In this document: positions 45,117 through 54,665 of the stretch, one piece after another
Numbering within the stretch: position 1 is the first letter of the stretch
How the letters are laid out: every line of letters starts with the position of its first letter
NCBI GenBank assembly: GCA_016721925.1
Contig: JADKHE010000003.1
Location: 62,001-126,000 of the forward strand
Length of the DNA stretch: 64,000 nt
DNA from: Candidatus Skiveiella danica
Lineage (GTDB): Bacteria; Pseudomonadota; Gammaproteobacteria; Burkholderiales; Burkholderiaceae_C
Direction of reading: 5' to 3'
Position numbers and translations under genes: made by a program
Notes under the pieces: model-generated
Database searches by the model: none
Seen by the model: only the letters and a program-made list of their open reading frames with translations
What the model was told of the DNA's origin: nothing

Positions 45117-46457
45117 TCACCGCCCCCTGCCGCCATTTCTTCCGCCACCTTTGCGCGGCCCACCCCCGCCTGGCCGACGTTGGCCTGCACCTTGCCGCTG
45201 CTGGGTATAGCTGTCCGCGCCGATGTAGCCGAGGGAGGTCTTCAAGGGGTCCGGCTGGTTGCCGCCTTCCTTGCGTTCAGACCGGATCTTTCCTGCTCCA
45301 CTGCTTTTCTGCGGCGGCTGACCGGTGGAAAAGGGATTGGTGCCGTCGCCTTGGCGTCCACCCTGACGCCCCCCCCCTCGTCGATTTACGGGTTTTCCGC
45401 CGGCCGGCCCGGAATCACGCGCGCGGGCTTGTCCCCGCTGACCACCCGAACCGGGCCCATCAGAGCCGGCAGCCTGCATGAGCGCTCGGATATCGCGCTC
45501 ACCCAGTTCCATCCAGGCACCCCGTTTAAGGCCGCGAGGCAGAACCATTGCCCCATACCGGATGCGGATGAGGCGGCTGACCGCATGACCGACCGCCTCC
45601 AGCATGCGCCGCACTTCCCGGTTACGCCCCTCTGAAATCGTCACCCGATACCAGCAATTGGAGCCCTCCCCACCACCATCTTCGATGGAGCCGAACTGGG
45701 CCAAGCCATCCTCCAGCATGACGCCATCCAGAAGCTTCTGTTTTTCCTCATTGCTCAAGGCACCCAGCACCCGAACCGCGTATTCGCGCTCCAGGCCAAA
45801 TCGTGGATGCATCAGTTTGTTGGCGAGTTCGCCTGAACTGGTCAGCAAGAGCAACCCCTCGGTGTTCAGGTCCAGCCGGCCGACTGACTGCCACTTGCCT
45901 TGGAACAGGCGTGGCAACTTTCGAAACACCGTTGGCCGGTTCTGAGGGTCGTCGTGCGTCACGACCTCTCCGGCCGGCTTGTGATAGGCGATCACGCGCG
46001 GCGGCGGTGGATCGATGCGCACACGTATGGGCTTGCCATTGACCTTGACCTGATCTCCGAACTGCACACGTTGCCCAATATGCGCCGGCTCGTTGTTCAC
46101 CGAAATCCGCCCTTCAAGGATCAGCTGCTCCATCTCCAGACGGGAGCCCAGTCCAGCTTGCGCCAGCACCTTATGCAGTTTGGGTGTATCGGCTTGGGGC
46201 GCAAGCACCCTTTTGGGCGGGTCCAGATCCGGCAACGCCTCGTCAGCATCAAACTGACCGGAAACAACGTCGGCAAACCGGATCAGAGGCAAGGCTGTCT
46301 CTTGAAGCTTCCCGGTCGACGAGGAGTCTTTGCGCTCTGTCTCGGATGCTTCTGAATCAGTAGCACCAACCGACGAATCCAAGCTGGCTGCCTCTTCAAG
46401 TACATCAGGAACCAAGTCTGCTTTCTGGGTAGCGCTGTCAGGCTGGTTCGGATTCAT
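45117..46457 (-). CDS. rluB: 23S rRNA pseudouridine synthase RluB-like
   Basis: This 446-residue protein has an acidic, Ser-rich N-terminal extension (about 90 residues), an S4 domain (LHKVLAQAGLGSRLEMEQLI), the RsuA-type catalytic domain with Asp in GRLDLNTEGLLLLTSSG, and a Gly/Arg-rich disordered tail (about 100 residues) that could bind RNA. It isomerises U2605 in E. coli. Both extensions are longer than in E. coli RluB. It overlaps the scpB stop by 20 nt. Confidence 0.92.
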   Translation of the reverse strand: MNPNQPDSATQKADLVPDVLEEAASLDSSVGATDSEASETERKDSSSTGKLQETALPLIRFADVVSGQFDADEALPDLDPPKRVLAPQADTPKLHKVLAQAGLGSRLEMEQLILEGRISVNNEPAHIGQRVQFGDQVKVNGKPIRVRIDPPPPRVIAYHKPAGEVVTHDDPQNRPTVFRKLPRLFQGKWQSVGRLDLNTEGLLLLTSSGELANKLMHPRFGLEREYAVRVLGALSNEEKQKLLDGVMLEDGLAQFGSIEDGGGEGSNCWYRVTISEGRNREVRRMLEAVGHAVSRLIRIRYGAMVLPRGLKRGAWMELGERDIRALMQAAGSDGPGSGGQRGQARARDSGPAGGKPVNRRGGGRQGGRQGDGTNPFSTGQPPQKSSGAGKIRSERKEGGNQPDPLKTSLGYIGADSYTQQRQGAGQRRPGGGGPRKGGGRNGGRGR

Positions 46458-47115
46458 CTTTTGTTCCCTGGGGTGTGCGATGGCTGCTTTCGTCAGGTCC
46501 TATGGACGCGGTGGTGGCGATCCCGGATGGACTTTCGACCAGCAATGCTGTTTGAGCTCCGTCGCTCAAGGCCCGCAACGCAGGCACGTCCGGGGCATCA
46601 CAGGCCGTGATATCGATGACTGGAAGCTGATCCAGAGACTCAATGCCCAAATCATCCAGGAACTGGCGCGTCGTTGCAAACAGTGCCGGACGACCAGCGG
46701 CCTCCCGATGTCCGATCACCTCGATCCAGCCGCGGTCTTCCAACTGCTTGAGGATGAGCGAATTGATCATCACGCCCCGAATATCCTCCATGTCAGCCCG
46801 GGTCACTGGTTGCCGATAGGCAATGATGGCCAAAGTCTCCAGGGTCGCGCGCGTGTACTTTGGTGGCTTTTCGGGATGCAGCCGGTCAAGGAACTCTCGC
46901 ATTTCAGGGCGGCTCTGGAAGCGCCAACCCGACGCCACACACACCAGTTCAAGCCCCCGCTGCCCCCAATCCTGCTGCAAATCGGCCAGCAAAGCCTTGA
47001 TCGAATCAGCACTCAAGGCATCTTCGAAAAGGACGCGCAGATCTCGCACCGGAACCGGCTGCTGCGAGCAAATCAAGGCGGTTTCGAGGATACGCTTGGC
47101 ATCCGTCGTGTTCAT
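46438..47115 (-). CDS. scpB: Segregation and condensation protein B
   Basis: This 225-residue protein has two winged-helix domains, with the conserved PPKYTRATLETLAIIAYRQPVTRADMEDIRG block (read as adjacent pieces) and WIEVIGHREAAGRPALFATT. ScpB works with ScpA and SMC in chromosome compaction. ScpA is not adjacent. ATG 47115 is chosen; the longer frame to 47157 is unconserved. The C-terminal 50 residues are low complexity. Confidence 0.93.
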   Translation of the reverse strand: MNTTDAKRILETALICSQQPVPVRDLRVLFEDALSADSIKALLADLQQDWGQRGLELVCVASGWRFQSRPEMREFLDRLHPEKPPKYTRATLETLAIIAYRQPVTRADMEDIRGVMINSLILKQLEDRGWIEVIGHREAAGRPALFATTRQFLDDLGIESLDQLPVIDITACDAPDVPALRALSDGAQTALLVESPSGIATTASIGPDESSHRTPQGTKDESEPA

Positions 47116-47258
47116 GTTCAAGTGATTCCGCAGGTTGGCGACCAGGAAACAGATCACGGCTCATCCCGGCTTGCGAATGGGAGCATGACCGGGTGCGGCG
47201 CGACTTGCGCCTTCCGCAGGAACTCCAACTCACGGCAATGTGCCACGGGAGCGGAGCG

Positions 47259-48233
47259 TCATTCTATAATCCGATTGTATCTGAGCCCCAGCGCATCCAT
47301 GGCGTTCACCATATCGATGGGTAGCTGAGCCGAGAACGAAAGCATTCGGTGGCTGGTTGGATGCTCAAAGGCAAGGCGATAGGCATGTAACGCCTGCCGC
47401 TGCAGACCCGCAAGGGGGGCTCCGCCGTAAAGCAAATCTCCCAGCAAAGGATGCCCAAGACTCGCCATGTGCACGCGGATCTGATGCGTTCTGCCGGTCT
47501 GCAGGGTGCATTCAACGAGGCAGCAGGCATTGCCATTGCCAAGGGGGCGTACGCTCGTGGACGCCGTCTTTCCGGGGTGGTGGTTCAAGTCAACGACGGC
47601 CATTCGAAGCCTGTTTCGTGGATCGCGCCCCACCGGCGCATCCACCTGCACGATGTCGTCACCGCGCCAGCAATGATGTCCAATGGCCAGATACTGGCGG
47701 CGGACCAGCCGCGCACCAATGGCTTGCACCAGCCGGTCCATTGACTGTCGAGTTCGGGCAACCACCATCAATCCACTGGTGTCCTTGTCCAGCCGATGGA
47801 CGATACCGGCCCTCGGTAACAAGGCCGCACCCGGATCACGGGCTAACAATCCGTTGAGGAGTGTGCCGCTCCAGTTGCCAGGGGCCGGGTGGACGACGAG
47901 GCCCGCAGGCTTGTTCAGTACAAGGACATCTGCATCTTCGTGGACCACGTCCAGCGCCATCGACTCCGGCCTGAAAGCCTGGGTCTGCGGGGTTGGCCTG
48001 AGTTCGATCGAGATTGCATCGCCGACACGTACCTTTGTTGAGGGTTTGGCTGCGGCAACGCCGCGCAACCGAACCAGACCCGCGTCGATCAACTGCTGCA
48101 GGTAACTCCGTGAAAACTCGGGAATCTGATTGGCCAGCACCACGTCCACGCGTTGCCCATGCAGAGCCTCAGGAACCTCGAACTTCCGCAACTCAAAATC
48201 CGGCCCGGCATCGGACAGGTCTTCGATACCCAT
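47259..48233 (-). CDS. rluD: 23S rRNA pseudouridine synthase RluD
   Basis: This 324-residue protein has an S4 domain (QRVDVVLANQIPEFSRSYLQ) and the RluA-type catalytic motif HRLDKDTSGLMVVAR with its Asp, followed by LQTGRTHQIRVHMA. RluD modifies U1911, U1915 and U1917 in helix 69. ATG 48233 is preferred; further in-frame codons run to 48359 but would overlap the divergent bamD gene. The rluD/bamD divergent pair is conserved in gamma- and betaproteobacteria. Confidence 0.93.
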   Translation of the reverse strand: MGIEDLSDAGPDFELRKFEVPEALHGQRVDVVLANQIPEFSRSYLQQLIDAGLVRLRGVAAAKPSTKVRVGDAISIELRPTPQTQAFRPESMALDVVHEDADVLVLNKPAGLVVHPAPGNWSGTLLNGLLARDPGAALLPRAGIVHRLDKDTSGLMVVARTRQSMDRLVQAIGARLVRRQYLAIGHHCWRGDDIVQVDAPVGRDPRNRLRMAVVDLNHHPGKTASTSVRPLGNGNACCLVECTLQTGRTHQIRVHMASLGHPLLGDLLYGGAPLAGLQRQALHAYRLAFEHPTSHRMLSFSAQLPIDMVNAMDALGLRYNRIIE

Positions 48234-48301
48234 GCCGATGCCCGACTCCGGGTGGTCGGTCGATATAATGAATTTGCCTTGTTTCAAGAAAGTCGCCACT
48301 G

Positions 48302-49108
48302 ATGCTTCGTGCCAAATTATCGTGTGTACCGGCCTGGATGCTTTTCGGTCTGGCTGCACTGCTGCACGGGTGTTCGACGACGACCGTTGACAACACCGCA
48401 GGTTGGAGTCCCAACAAGATCTACTCCGAGGCCAAGGACGAAATGGATTCGGGGGCCTATTCCAAGGCCATTCCTTTGCTGGAGAAACTGGAAGGTCGCG
48501 CCGCGGGTACGCCTCTGGCCCAGCAGGCGCAACTGGACAAGGCCTATGCCTACTACAAGAACAACGAAAAAGCCCAGGCCATCACGACCCTTGAACGTTT
48601 CATCAAGTTGCACCCGGCAAGCCCGGCACTGGACTATGCGCTGTACCTGAAAGGCATCGTCAACTTCAACGAAAATCTTGGATTCCTGTCTTCGATCACC
48701 CAGCAGGACCTGTCCGAGCGTGATCAGAAGGCTGCTAAGGAGTCTTTTGAAGCGTTCCGTGACCTCGTCAATCGGTTTCCTGATTCGAAATACACGCCGG
48801 ACGCGCGTCAGCGAATGACGTACATCCTCAACTCGCTCGCCGAGTATGAAGTCCACGTTGCGCGCTACTACTTTTCGCGCGGCGCGTACGTGGCCGCGAT
48901 CAACCGAGCCCAGGTTGCCTTGACCGAATACCGGAACGTGCCGGCGGTCGAAGACGCACTCGGCATTCTTCTGAATTCGTACAACGCGCTAGGCATGGAC
49001 CAGCTTAGAGACGATGCGCGTCGGGTGCTCGAGAAAAATTACCCCCAAAGTGTCTACCTGACGCAGGGGTTCAAGGCACGTTCTCAGCCTTGGTGGAAGC
49101 TCTGGTAG
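48302..49108 (+). CDS. bamD: Outer-membrane assembly lipoprotein BamD
   Basis: The 268-residue lipoprotein (signal ending LLHGCSTT) contains TPR repeats starting NKIYSEAKDEMDSGAYSKAI; it is the essential partner of BamA. Its C-terminus ends QPWWKLW. A consensus -10 TATAAT at 48264-48269 lies 32 nt before the ATG and is probably its promoter, though no good -35 is visible. It is divergent from rluD. Confidence 0.95.
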   Translation: MLRAKLSCVPAWMLFGLAALLHGCSTTTVDNTAGWSPNKIYSEAKDEMDSGAYSKAIPLLEKLEGRAAGTPLAQQAQLDKAYAYYKNNEKAQAITTLERFIKLHPASPALDYALYLKGIVNFNENLGFLSSITQQDLSERDQKAAKESFEAFRDLVNRFPDSKYTPDARQRMTYILNSLAEYEVHVARYYFSRGAYVAAINRAQVALTEYRNVPAVEDALGILLNSYNALGMDQLRDDARRVLEKNYPQSVYLTQGFKARSQPWWKLW

Positions 49109-49137
49109 GGACATCCATCGATTCCTCAGAGATTTCA

Positions 49138-49500
49138 TTTTCTTGAGAATGCGGCACGTTGGCAGCAAAGTCGCAAGGATTGGCCGGACATAGCCCTCCA
49201 TGGAAAGGCGGCGTCGTCAATCACAAGCATCCCGCCATCGGCCCGACACCTGATCGAACGTGCGCTCCTCTGCTGAAGTGAGCGCCAATGCGTCCGCGAG
49301 CGCATAACGGGCGAACGGGCTTCGTTCTGCACGCTCCTGCCGCTGGGAACGCGCCAAAACCAGCGAATCACCGGGGGGCAATTGAGAGCTTGTCGAGGAT
49401 GACCAGTCGAGGCGCACCACCTCGAAGTCAACGCCTTCCCAGAATTGGGCCGACGGGACAAGGACATGGCCACGCGAACATCTCCTGTACACGTCTTTGT
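49138..49500 (-). pseudogene. Decayed C-terminal remnant of a DinG/YoaA-type helicase
   Basis: No single frame is intact, but pieces in three minus-strand frames line up with the end of DinG-type XPD-like helicases: SAQFWEGVD, then RLVILDKLSIAP in another frame, SLVLARSQRQERAERSPFARY back in the first, then RSIRCRADGGMLVIDDA in a third (equivalent to the GAGRLIR...GVLVI..D motif VI region). At least three frameshifts are needed and the N-terminal four fifths are absent. It occupies the otherwise empty gap between bamD and the DUF465 gene. Confidence 0.75.
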
Positions 49501-49588
49501 GGCCACAAGGAATCGGGCAATGCCCCTGCCTCCGCTCGCCAGTTCGCGTCAGGCTTTCACCCGTCAGAGACGCCTTGCACGAGGTCCA

Positions 49589-49792
49589 TCACGCGGGTTC
49601 TTTGGGCTCGAGCAACATCTCCAGACGGACGATCTCATCCCGCAGGATCAATCGGCGCTTCTTCAGCCGGCGAAGCATGAGTTGATCGGCTGGAAGCTCC
49701 TGGTCCAGGCGATCGATCCAGGCGTCCAGATCGGCATGCTCAATCTGCAATTCGATCAGGCGGCGTTCGGGAGAATGTAAATTGATCGTCAA
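49589..49792 (-). CDS. DUF465 (YdcH-like) small protein
   Basis: The 67-residue protein is nearly all helix: IELQIEHADLDAWIDRLDQE, then RLKKRRLILRDEIVRLE, the conserved DUF465 ending (LKKxKLxLKDEI). Function is unknown. It lies directly beside the helicase relic, separated by about 90 nt, and is divergent from the PP2C gene. Confidence 0.85.
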   Translation of the reverse strand: MTINLHSPERRLIELQIEHADLDAWIDRLDQELPADQLMLRRLKKRRLILRDEIVRLEMLLEPKEPA

Positions 49793-49900
49793 GAAAAGTA
49801 CAAAGTAACAAAAGGCACCGATGTACGCACGTCGGATCGTTGAATAATACGGCTTTCATGCCATTTAATCGAGTACCAAGGCTTCCCGGACCGAATCTTC

Positions 49901-50656
49901 ATGACCACAGGCTATCGACTCACCGCCGCCACCGGAATCCACAAAGGTGACCGCGAGTACCAGCAGGACCAGGTCGCCGTATTCACACACCCACGCGCCC
50001 CAGGATGCCTGCTCGCTGTGCTGGCCGATGGCATGGGTGGCCGCAGCGGGGGACGCAAGGCCTCAGATCAGGTCCTGATGACTGCTCGTCAGTTGTTCGA
50101 GCGCTTCTCGCCGACGACCGACGATGCGCCGTCGATGCTGCGCCAGATAGCGCAGGAGGCGCATATCGTGATCCGCCTGACAGCTATATCCGCTGAACAG
50201 GAACCTCACAGCACCATCGCGTTGTTCCTGATCAATCCAGGCGCCGACGCAAACTGGCTGCATGCCGGGGACTCCAGAATCTACCATTTCAGTTCCGGCC
50301 GCATGGCGAAGCGTACCCTTGACCACTCGTATGTTCAGGCGCTGGTCGATCGGGGCGAAATTACCGAAGAAGAAGCACATACCCATCCGCAGTCGAACAT
50401 CCTGATGGGCTGCCTGGGCACGGAAGACGACCCGGTGTTCAGTCTGGACTACATCCCGAAGCTCAAATCCGGTGACGTCATCATGTCGTGCAGCGATGGC
50501 TTGTGGCACTATTTCACGCCGGAAGAACTGGCCTATGTGCTTGAGTCCCTTTCCCCGCGCGAAGCGAGCGAGTTCCTGATTGAGAAGGCCCGGTCGCGCG
50601 GCAAAGGCGGCGGCGACAACATTTCGCTTGCGATCGTCAAGATTGAGGACTTCTGA
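49901..50656 (+). CDS. PP2C-family protein serine/threonine phosphatase
   Basis: The 251-residue protein has PP2C metal-binding motifs: DREYQQDQ (Arg and Asp kept, with Gln in place of the usual Asn), VLADGMGGRSGG, HAGDSRIYHF, CSDGLWHYF and GGGDNISLAI. It would dephosphorylate Ser/Thr using Mn or Mg. No kinase gene lies nearby; such phosphatases often pair with Hanks-type kinases in type VI secretion or signalling loci, but here it stands alone. Confidence 0.88.
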   Translation: MTTGYRLTAATGIHKGDREYQQDQVAVFTHPRAPGCLLAVLADGMGGRSGGRKASDQVLMTARQLFERFSPTTDDAPSMLRQIAQEAHIVIRLTAISAEQEPHSTIALFLINPGADANWLHAGDSRIYHFSSGRMAKRTLDHSYVQALVDRGEITEEEAHTHPQSNILMGCLGTEDDPVFSLDYIPKLKSGDVIMSCSDGLWHYFTPEELAYVLESLSPREASEFLIEKARSRGKGGGDNISLAIVKIEDF

Positions 50657-50700
50657 AGCGGCTTCTGCATTGGCGGCAGGTCGGGCGGGCACCGCGCACT

Positions 50701-51798
50701 TCAGGTCAGGCGGGTATCGACCGTTCTGTGTTCAAGTGCAAGGTATTCCTGCGACTGCATTTCATTGAGCCTGGACACCGTGCGTGGAAACTCGTGCGCC
50801 AGCGGTCCTTCGGGATAGAGTTGCTCAGGTGGAACACCGGCCGAGATGATGAGCTTGACCCGGCGGTCATACAGTACATCGACCAACCACGTGAATCGGC
50901 GTGCCTCCGACGCCATTCGAACTGGCATCTGGGGCACATTGGCCAACAGAACCGTATGGAATTGCGAGGCAATCTCCAGATAGTCGTTCTGTGAGCGAGG
51001 CCCACCACAGAGCGTGCGGAAATCGAACCAGACCACGCCCCCGGCCTTGCGGACGGCGCGAATGTCACGCGACTCGATATGCAACATGGGCTCTTCATCG
51101 TGCGCCTCCGCCAGGCGATTGAAGGCCTGCTCCAAGTCGGCGTCAGCGGTTTCGTCAAGTGGGCAATGATAGAGCTTCACATGCTCCAGCGCACGTCGTC
51201 GGTAGTCGGTTCCGTTATCGACATTCAGTACTTCCATTCGTGCGTTCAGCAGCGCGATGGCCGGCAGGATGCGGTCACGATGCAACCCGTCGGGGTAGAG
51301 GTCGTCGGGCTTGAAATTGGAGGTGGTTACAAATCCCACGCCATGGTCGAAGAGAGCCTGCAGCAGCCGATGCAGGATCATCGCATCGGTGATGTCGGCC
51401 ACGTGAAACTCGTCAAAGCAGATCAGCTTGAAGCGCTGGGCCATCCGTCTGCCCAACTCATTCAGTGGGTTGACGGTACCCTGCAACGCAGAAAGCTCGC
51501 GATGGACCTCCCGCATGAATTCGTGAAAGTGCAGCCGCGTCTTGCGCCGGATCGGAACGGCGTTGTAGAAGCAGTCCATCAGGAAGCTCTTGCCCCGCCC
51601 GACCCCACCATGCATGTAGACCCCACGCGGGATATCGGGCCGGTTGATCAGCTTCTTGAACGCGTTCGAACGCCTGTCCTTGTAGGCACCCCATTCGGAG
51701 GCACAGCGCTCGAGCGCGTCGACAGCCCGTAGCTGAGCAGGGTCACTTGCATAACCCCGCGCAGTGAGCTCTTCCTCATAGATTTGACGGACCGACAT
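50701..51798 (-). CDS. zapE: Cell division protein ZapE (AFG1-like ATPase)
   Basis: This 365-residue AFG1-family ATPase has Walker A MHGGVGRGKSFLMD (about 63-76), Walker B LICFDEFHV and sensor block VTTSNFKPDDLYPDG. ZapE binds FtsZ and acts at the late division ring. Placement downstream of the 2-oxoglutarate dehydrogenase genes (70 nt after lpdA on the same strand) is common in Burkholderiales. Confidence 0.93.
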   Translation of the reverse strand: MSVRQIYEEELTARGYASDPAQLRAVDALERCASEWGAYKDRRSNAFKKLINRPDIPRGVYMHGGVGRGKSFLMDCFYNAVPIRRKTRLHFHEFMREVHRELSALQGTVNPLNELGRRMAQRFKLICFDEFHVADITDAMILHRLLQALFDHGVGFVTTSNFKPDDLYPDGLHRDRILPAIALLNARMEVLNVDNGTDYRRRALEHVKLYHCPLDETADADLEQAFNRLAEAHDEEPMLHIESRDIRAVRKAGGVVWFDFRTLCGGPRSQNDYLEIASQFHTVLLANVPQMPVRMASEARRFTWLVDVLYDRRVKLIISAGVPPEQLYPEGPLAHEFPRTVSRLNEMQSQEYLALEHRTVDTRLT

Positions 51799-51868
51799 GC
51801 GGTTGGTGCTCGCTGAGCTCCCGTCCGACTGACCTACGGTCAGGCCAGCCCGACGTGCTGAACAAGAA

Positions 51869-53296
51869 TCAGAAGTTCAGCGTCCGTTTGTCAACGGCGA
51901 GCGCAGCCTCCTTGGTGGCCTCGCTGAGCGAAGGATGCGCATGGCAGATGCGGGCAATATCTTCGGCGCTGGCGCGAAACTCCATGGCGACGACAGCCTC
52001 GGAGATCAGTTCGCTGGCCATCGGGCCAACGATGTGGACACCCAGGATCTCATCCGTGGCGGCATCGGCCAGGAACTTGACCATGCCGGTGGTATCGCCC
52101 AGGGCACGCGCACGCCCATTGGCCAGGAATGGAAAGGTGCCCGCTTTGTACGACACGCCGTCGGCCTTGAGCTGCTGCTCGGTGCGACCGACCCAGGCGA
52201 TTTCCGGGCTGGTATAGATCACCCAAGGAATGGTGTTGAAGTTGACATGCCCGTGCTGGCCCGCGATGCGCTCGGCAACCGCCACGCCTTCCTCTTCCGC
52301 CTTGTGGGCGAGCATCGGGCCGCGCACCACATCGCCCACCGCCCAAACACCCGGCAGGTTGGTGCGACAGTCAGCGTCAACCACGATGGCGCCACGCTCG
52401 TCAAGCTGCAGCCCAACCCCTTCCACGTTCAGCCCTGTGGTATTCGGCACCCGACCAATGGAAACGATCAGCTTGTCAACATCGAGCGTCTGAGCCTCAC
52501 CTTTGCTGTTTGTCCACGCGACACTGACGCCCTTCTTGCCGGACTTGATCTCCCCGACTTTGACGCCCAGTTCGATCTTCAGGCCCTGTTTGTCGAAGGC
52601 CTTCTTAGCTTCGCGGGCAATCTGCTCATCCACTGCGCCCAGGAAGGTCGGCAATGCCTCCAGCACCGTGACTTCCGCGCCAAGCCGACGCCACACGGAT
52701 CCCATTTCAAGACCAATGACGCCGGAGCCAATCAGGCCCAGCTTCTTGGGAACTGTACCCAGCCGCAACGCGCCGTCATTCGACAGAATGTTTTCTTCAT
52801 CAAAGTCGGCTCCAGGAAGAGCACGTGCGTTCGATCCGGTGGCGATGATGACCTGCCCGGCCATCAGGATCTCATCGGCAGCGCCGCTGACCTTGATTTC
52901 GTAGCCGCCATCCACCGCCTTCACAAACGAGCCGCGGCCGTGGAAAAAGGCGACTTTGTTCTTCTTGAACAGGTACAGGATGCCGTCATTGTTCTGCTTC
53001 ACGACGGCATCCTTGCGGGCCACCATCTTCGCAACGTCCATCTTTACATTCGTGGCACTGATGCCGTGCTCCGCGAAATGATGGTTGGCGTGCTCGAAGT
53101 GCTCGGAAGACTGCAGCAAAGCCTTCGACGGAATGCAACCCACATTGGTACAGGTGCCACCGGGCGCGGCCCCCCCCTTTCTGTTCTTCCACTCATCGAT
53201 ACAGGCCACCTGGAAACCCAGCTGCGCTGCGCGGATGGCGGCGATGTATCCACCAGGACCGCCGCCAATGACGATCACGTCAAATTGTTTACTCAT
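51869..53296 (-). CDS. lpdA: Dihydrolipoyl dehydrogenase (E3)
   Basis: The 475-residue flavoenzyme reoxidises dihydrolipoamide with NAD+. FAD-binding GGGPGGYIAA is at 11-20, the redox disulfide is Cys49/Cys54 in GGTCTNVGCIPSK, the NAD-binding fold has GSGVIGLEMG, and the C-terminal dimer domain holds the catalytic His in CHAHPSLSEA. It follows sucA and odhB, so it serves the 2-oxoglutarate complex. Confidence 0.97.
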   Translation of the reverse strand: MSKQFDVIVIGGGPGGYIAAIRAAQLGFQVACIDEWKNRKGGAAPGGTCTNVGCIPSKALLQSSEHFEHANHHFAEHGISATNVKMDVAKMVARKDAVVKQNNDGILYLFKKNKVAFFHGRGSFVKAVDGGYEIKVSGAADEILMAGQVIIATGSNARALPGADFDEENILSNDGALRLGTVPKKLGLIGSGVIGLEMGSVWRRLGAEVTVLEALPTFLGAVDEQIAREAKKAFDKQGLKIELGVKVGEIKSGKKGVSVAWTNSKGEAQTLDVDKLIVSIGRVPNTTGLNVEGVGLQLDERGAIVVDADCRTNLPGVWAVGDVVRGPMLAHKAEEEGVAVAERIAGQHGHVNFNTIPWVIYTSPEIAWVGRTEQQLKADGVSYKAGTFPFLANGRARALGDTTGMVKFLADAATDEILGVHIVGPMASELISEAVVAMEFRASAEDIARICHAHPSLSEATKEAALAVDKRTLNF

Positions 53297-53363
53297 GATT
53301 CTCAGTCGGTTGGGGGACAGCGCCCGGATGTGCCGCGTTTCGGTCCCGCTTGGTTGATCAGAT

Positions 53364-54620
53364 TCAGATGTCGAACAGCAGACGCGCCGGGTCTTCCAGC
53401 GCCTCCTTCATGGCGACCAGACCGAGCACGGCCTCACGACCGTCGATGATCCGGTGGTCATACGACATCGCAAGATAGTTCATCGGACGCACCACCACCT
53501 GCCCATTTTCGACCACGGCACGGTCCTTGGTGGCGTGCACGCCCAGAATGGCCGACTGCGGCGGATTGATGATGGGCGTCGACATCATTGAACCGAAGGT
53601 TCCACCGTTGGAGATGGAGAACGTGCCGCCCGTCATCTCTTCAATGCCCAGCTTTCCTTCGGACGCTTTCTTGCCAAATTCCGCGATCTTCTTCTCGATC
53701 TCGGCAAAGCTCATCTGGTCGGCGTTGCGCAGGATCGGCACCACCAGACCCCGCGGCGATCCCACGGCAATGCCGATATCGAAGTAGCCGTGGTAGACGA
53801 TGTCATTGCCATCCACTGAGGCGTTGAGCACCGGGAACTTCTTCAACGCATGAACCGCCGCCTTCACGAAGAAGCTCATGAAACCGATCTTGACACCATG
53901 CTCCTTCGAGAACGCATCCTGGAACTTCTTGCGCATCTCCATGACCGGCGCCATGTTGACTTCGTTGAACGTGGTCAGGATGGCATTGGTCGACTGCGAT
54001 TGCAGAAGGCGTTCGGCCACCCGGGCCCGAAGACGGGTCATGGGCACGCGCTGCTCCGGGCGATCGCCGAGATCCACAGACGGTGCGACCACTTGCGGCA
54101 ACACCTTTGTCGGCACGCCGGTCGGAATGACAGCGGCTGCAGCCGGGGCCGGCTTGGGAGCCGACACAGCGCCCAGCACATCGCCCTTGGTGACGCGACC
54201 ATCCTTGCCCGATCCCGCAACCGAACCTGGAGCCAGATTGTTGTCGGCCATGAGCTTGGCGGCAGCTGGCATGGCGACGCCCGCCATGGATCCACCGGTG
54301 GATGGCGATGCGGCCGCGGCAGGGCGAGCCGCGGGAGTGGCCGCAGACGCCGCCGCAGGAGCGGCCGCACTGGCCTTGCCATCGGTGTCAATGCGGGCAA
54401 TGAGCTGCTCTGCGACGACCGTTCCGCCATCGCCGACCAGGACTTCTGCCAACACGCCCGCAGACGGCGCCGGCACTTCAAGGACGACCTTGTCGGTCTC
54501 AATTTCGATCAGGATCTCGTCGGCCGCGACGGCCTCTCCCGGCTTCTTCTTCCACTGCAGCATCGTGGCTTCAGCCACAGATTCGGACAGTTGCGGTACT
54601 TTGACTTCGATGATTGCCAT
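53364..54620 (-). CDS. odhB: Dihydrolipoyllysine succinyltransferase (E2)
   Basis: The 418-residue protein has one lipoyl domain with the modified Lys44 in IEIETDKVVLEVP, an Ala/Pro-rich linker, a peripheral-subunit-binding domain (AAAKLMADNNLAPGS) and the catalytic core with YDHRIIDGREAVLG. It transfers the succinyl group to CoA in the 2-oxoglutarate dehydrogenase complex. It lies 45 nt after sucA and 67 nt before lpdA. Also called sucB. Confidence 0.97.
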   Translation of the reverse strand: MAIIEVKVPQLSESVAEATMLQWKKKPGEAVAADEILIEIETDKVVLEVPAPSAGVLAEVLVGDGGTVVAEQLIARIDTDGKASAAAPAAASAATPAARPAAAASPSTGGSMAGVAMPAAAKLMADNNLAPGSVAGSGKDGRVTKGDVLGAVSAPKPAPAAAAVIPTGVPTKVLPQVVAPSVDLGDRPEQRVPMTRLRARVAERLLQSQSTNAILTTFNEVNMAPVMEMRKKFQDAFSKEHGVKIGFMSFFVKAAVHALKKFPVLNASVDGNDIVYHGYFDIGIAVGSPRGLVVPILRNADQMSFAEIEKKIAEFGKKASEGKLGIEEMTGGTFSISNGGTFGSMMSTPIINPPQSAILGVHATKDRAVVENGQVVVRPMNYLAMSYDHRIIDGREAVLGLVAMKEALEDPARLLFDI

Positions 54621-54665
54621 TTCAATTCTTTCGGTATGGAGTGAGTGCGCTGTGTCCCAGCTGCC

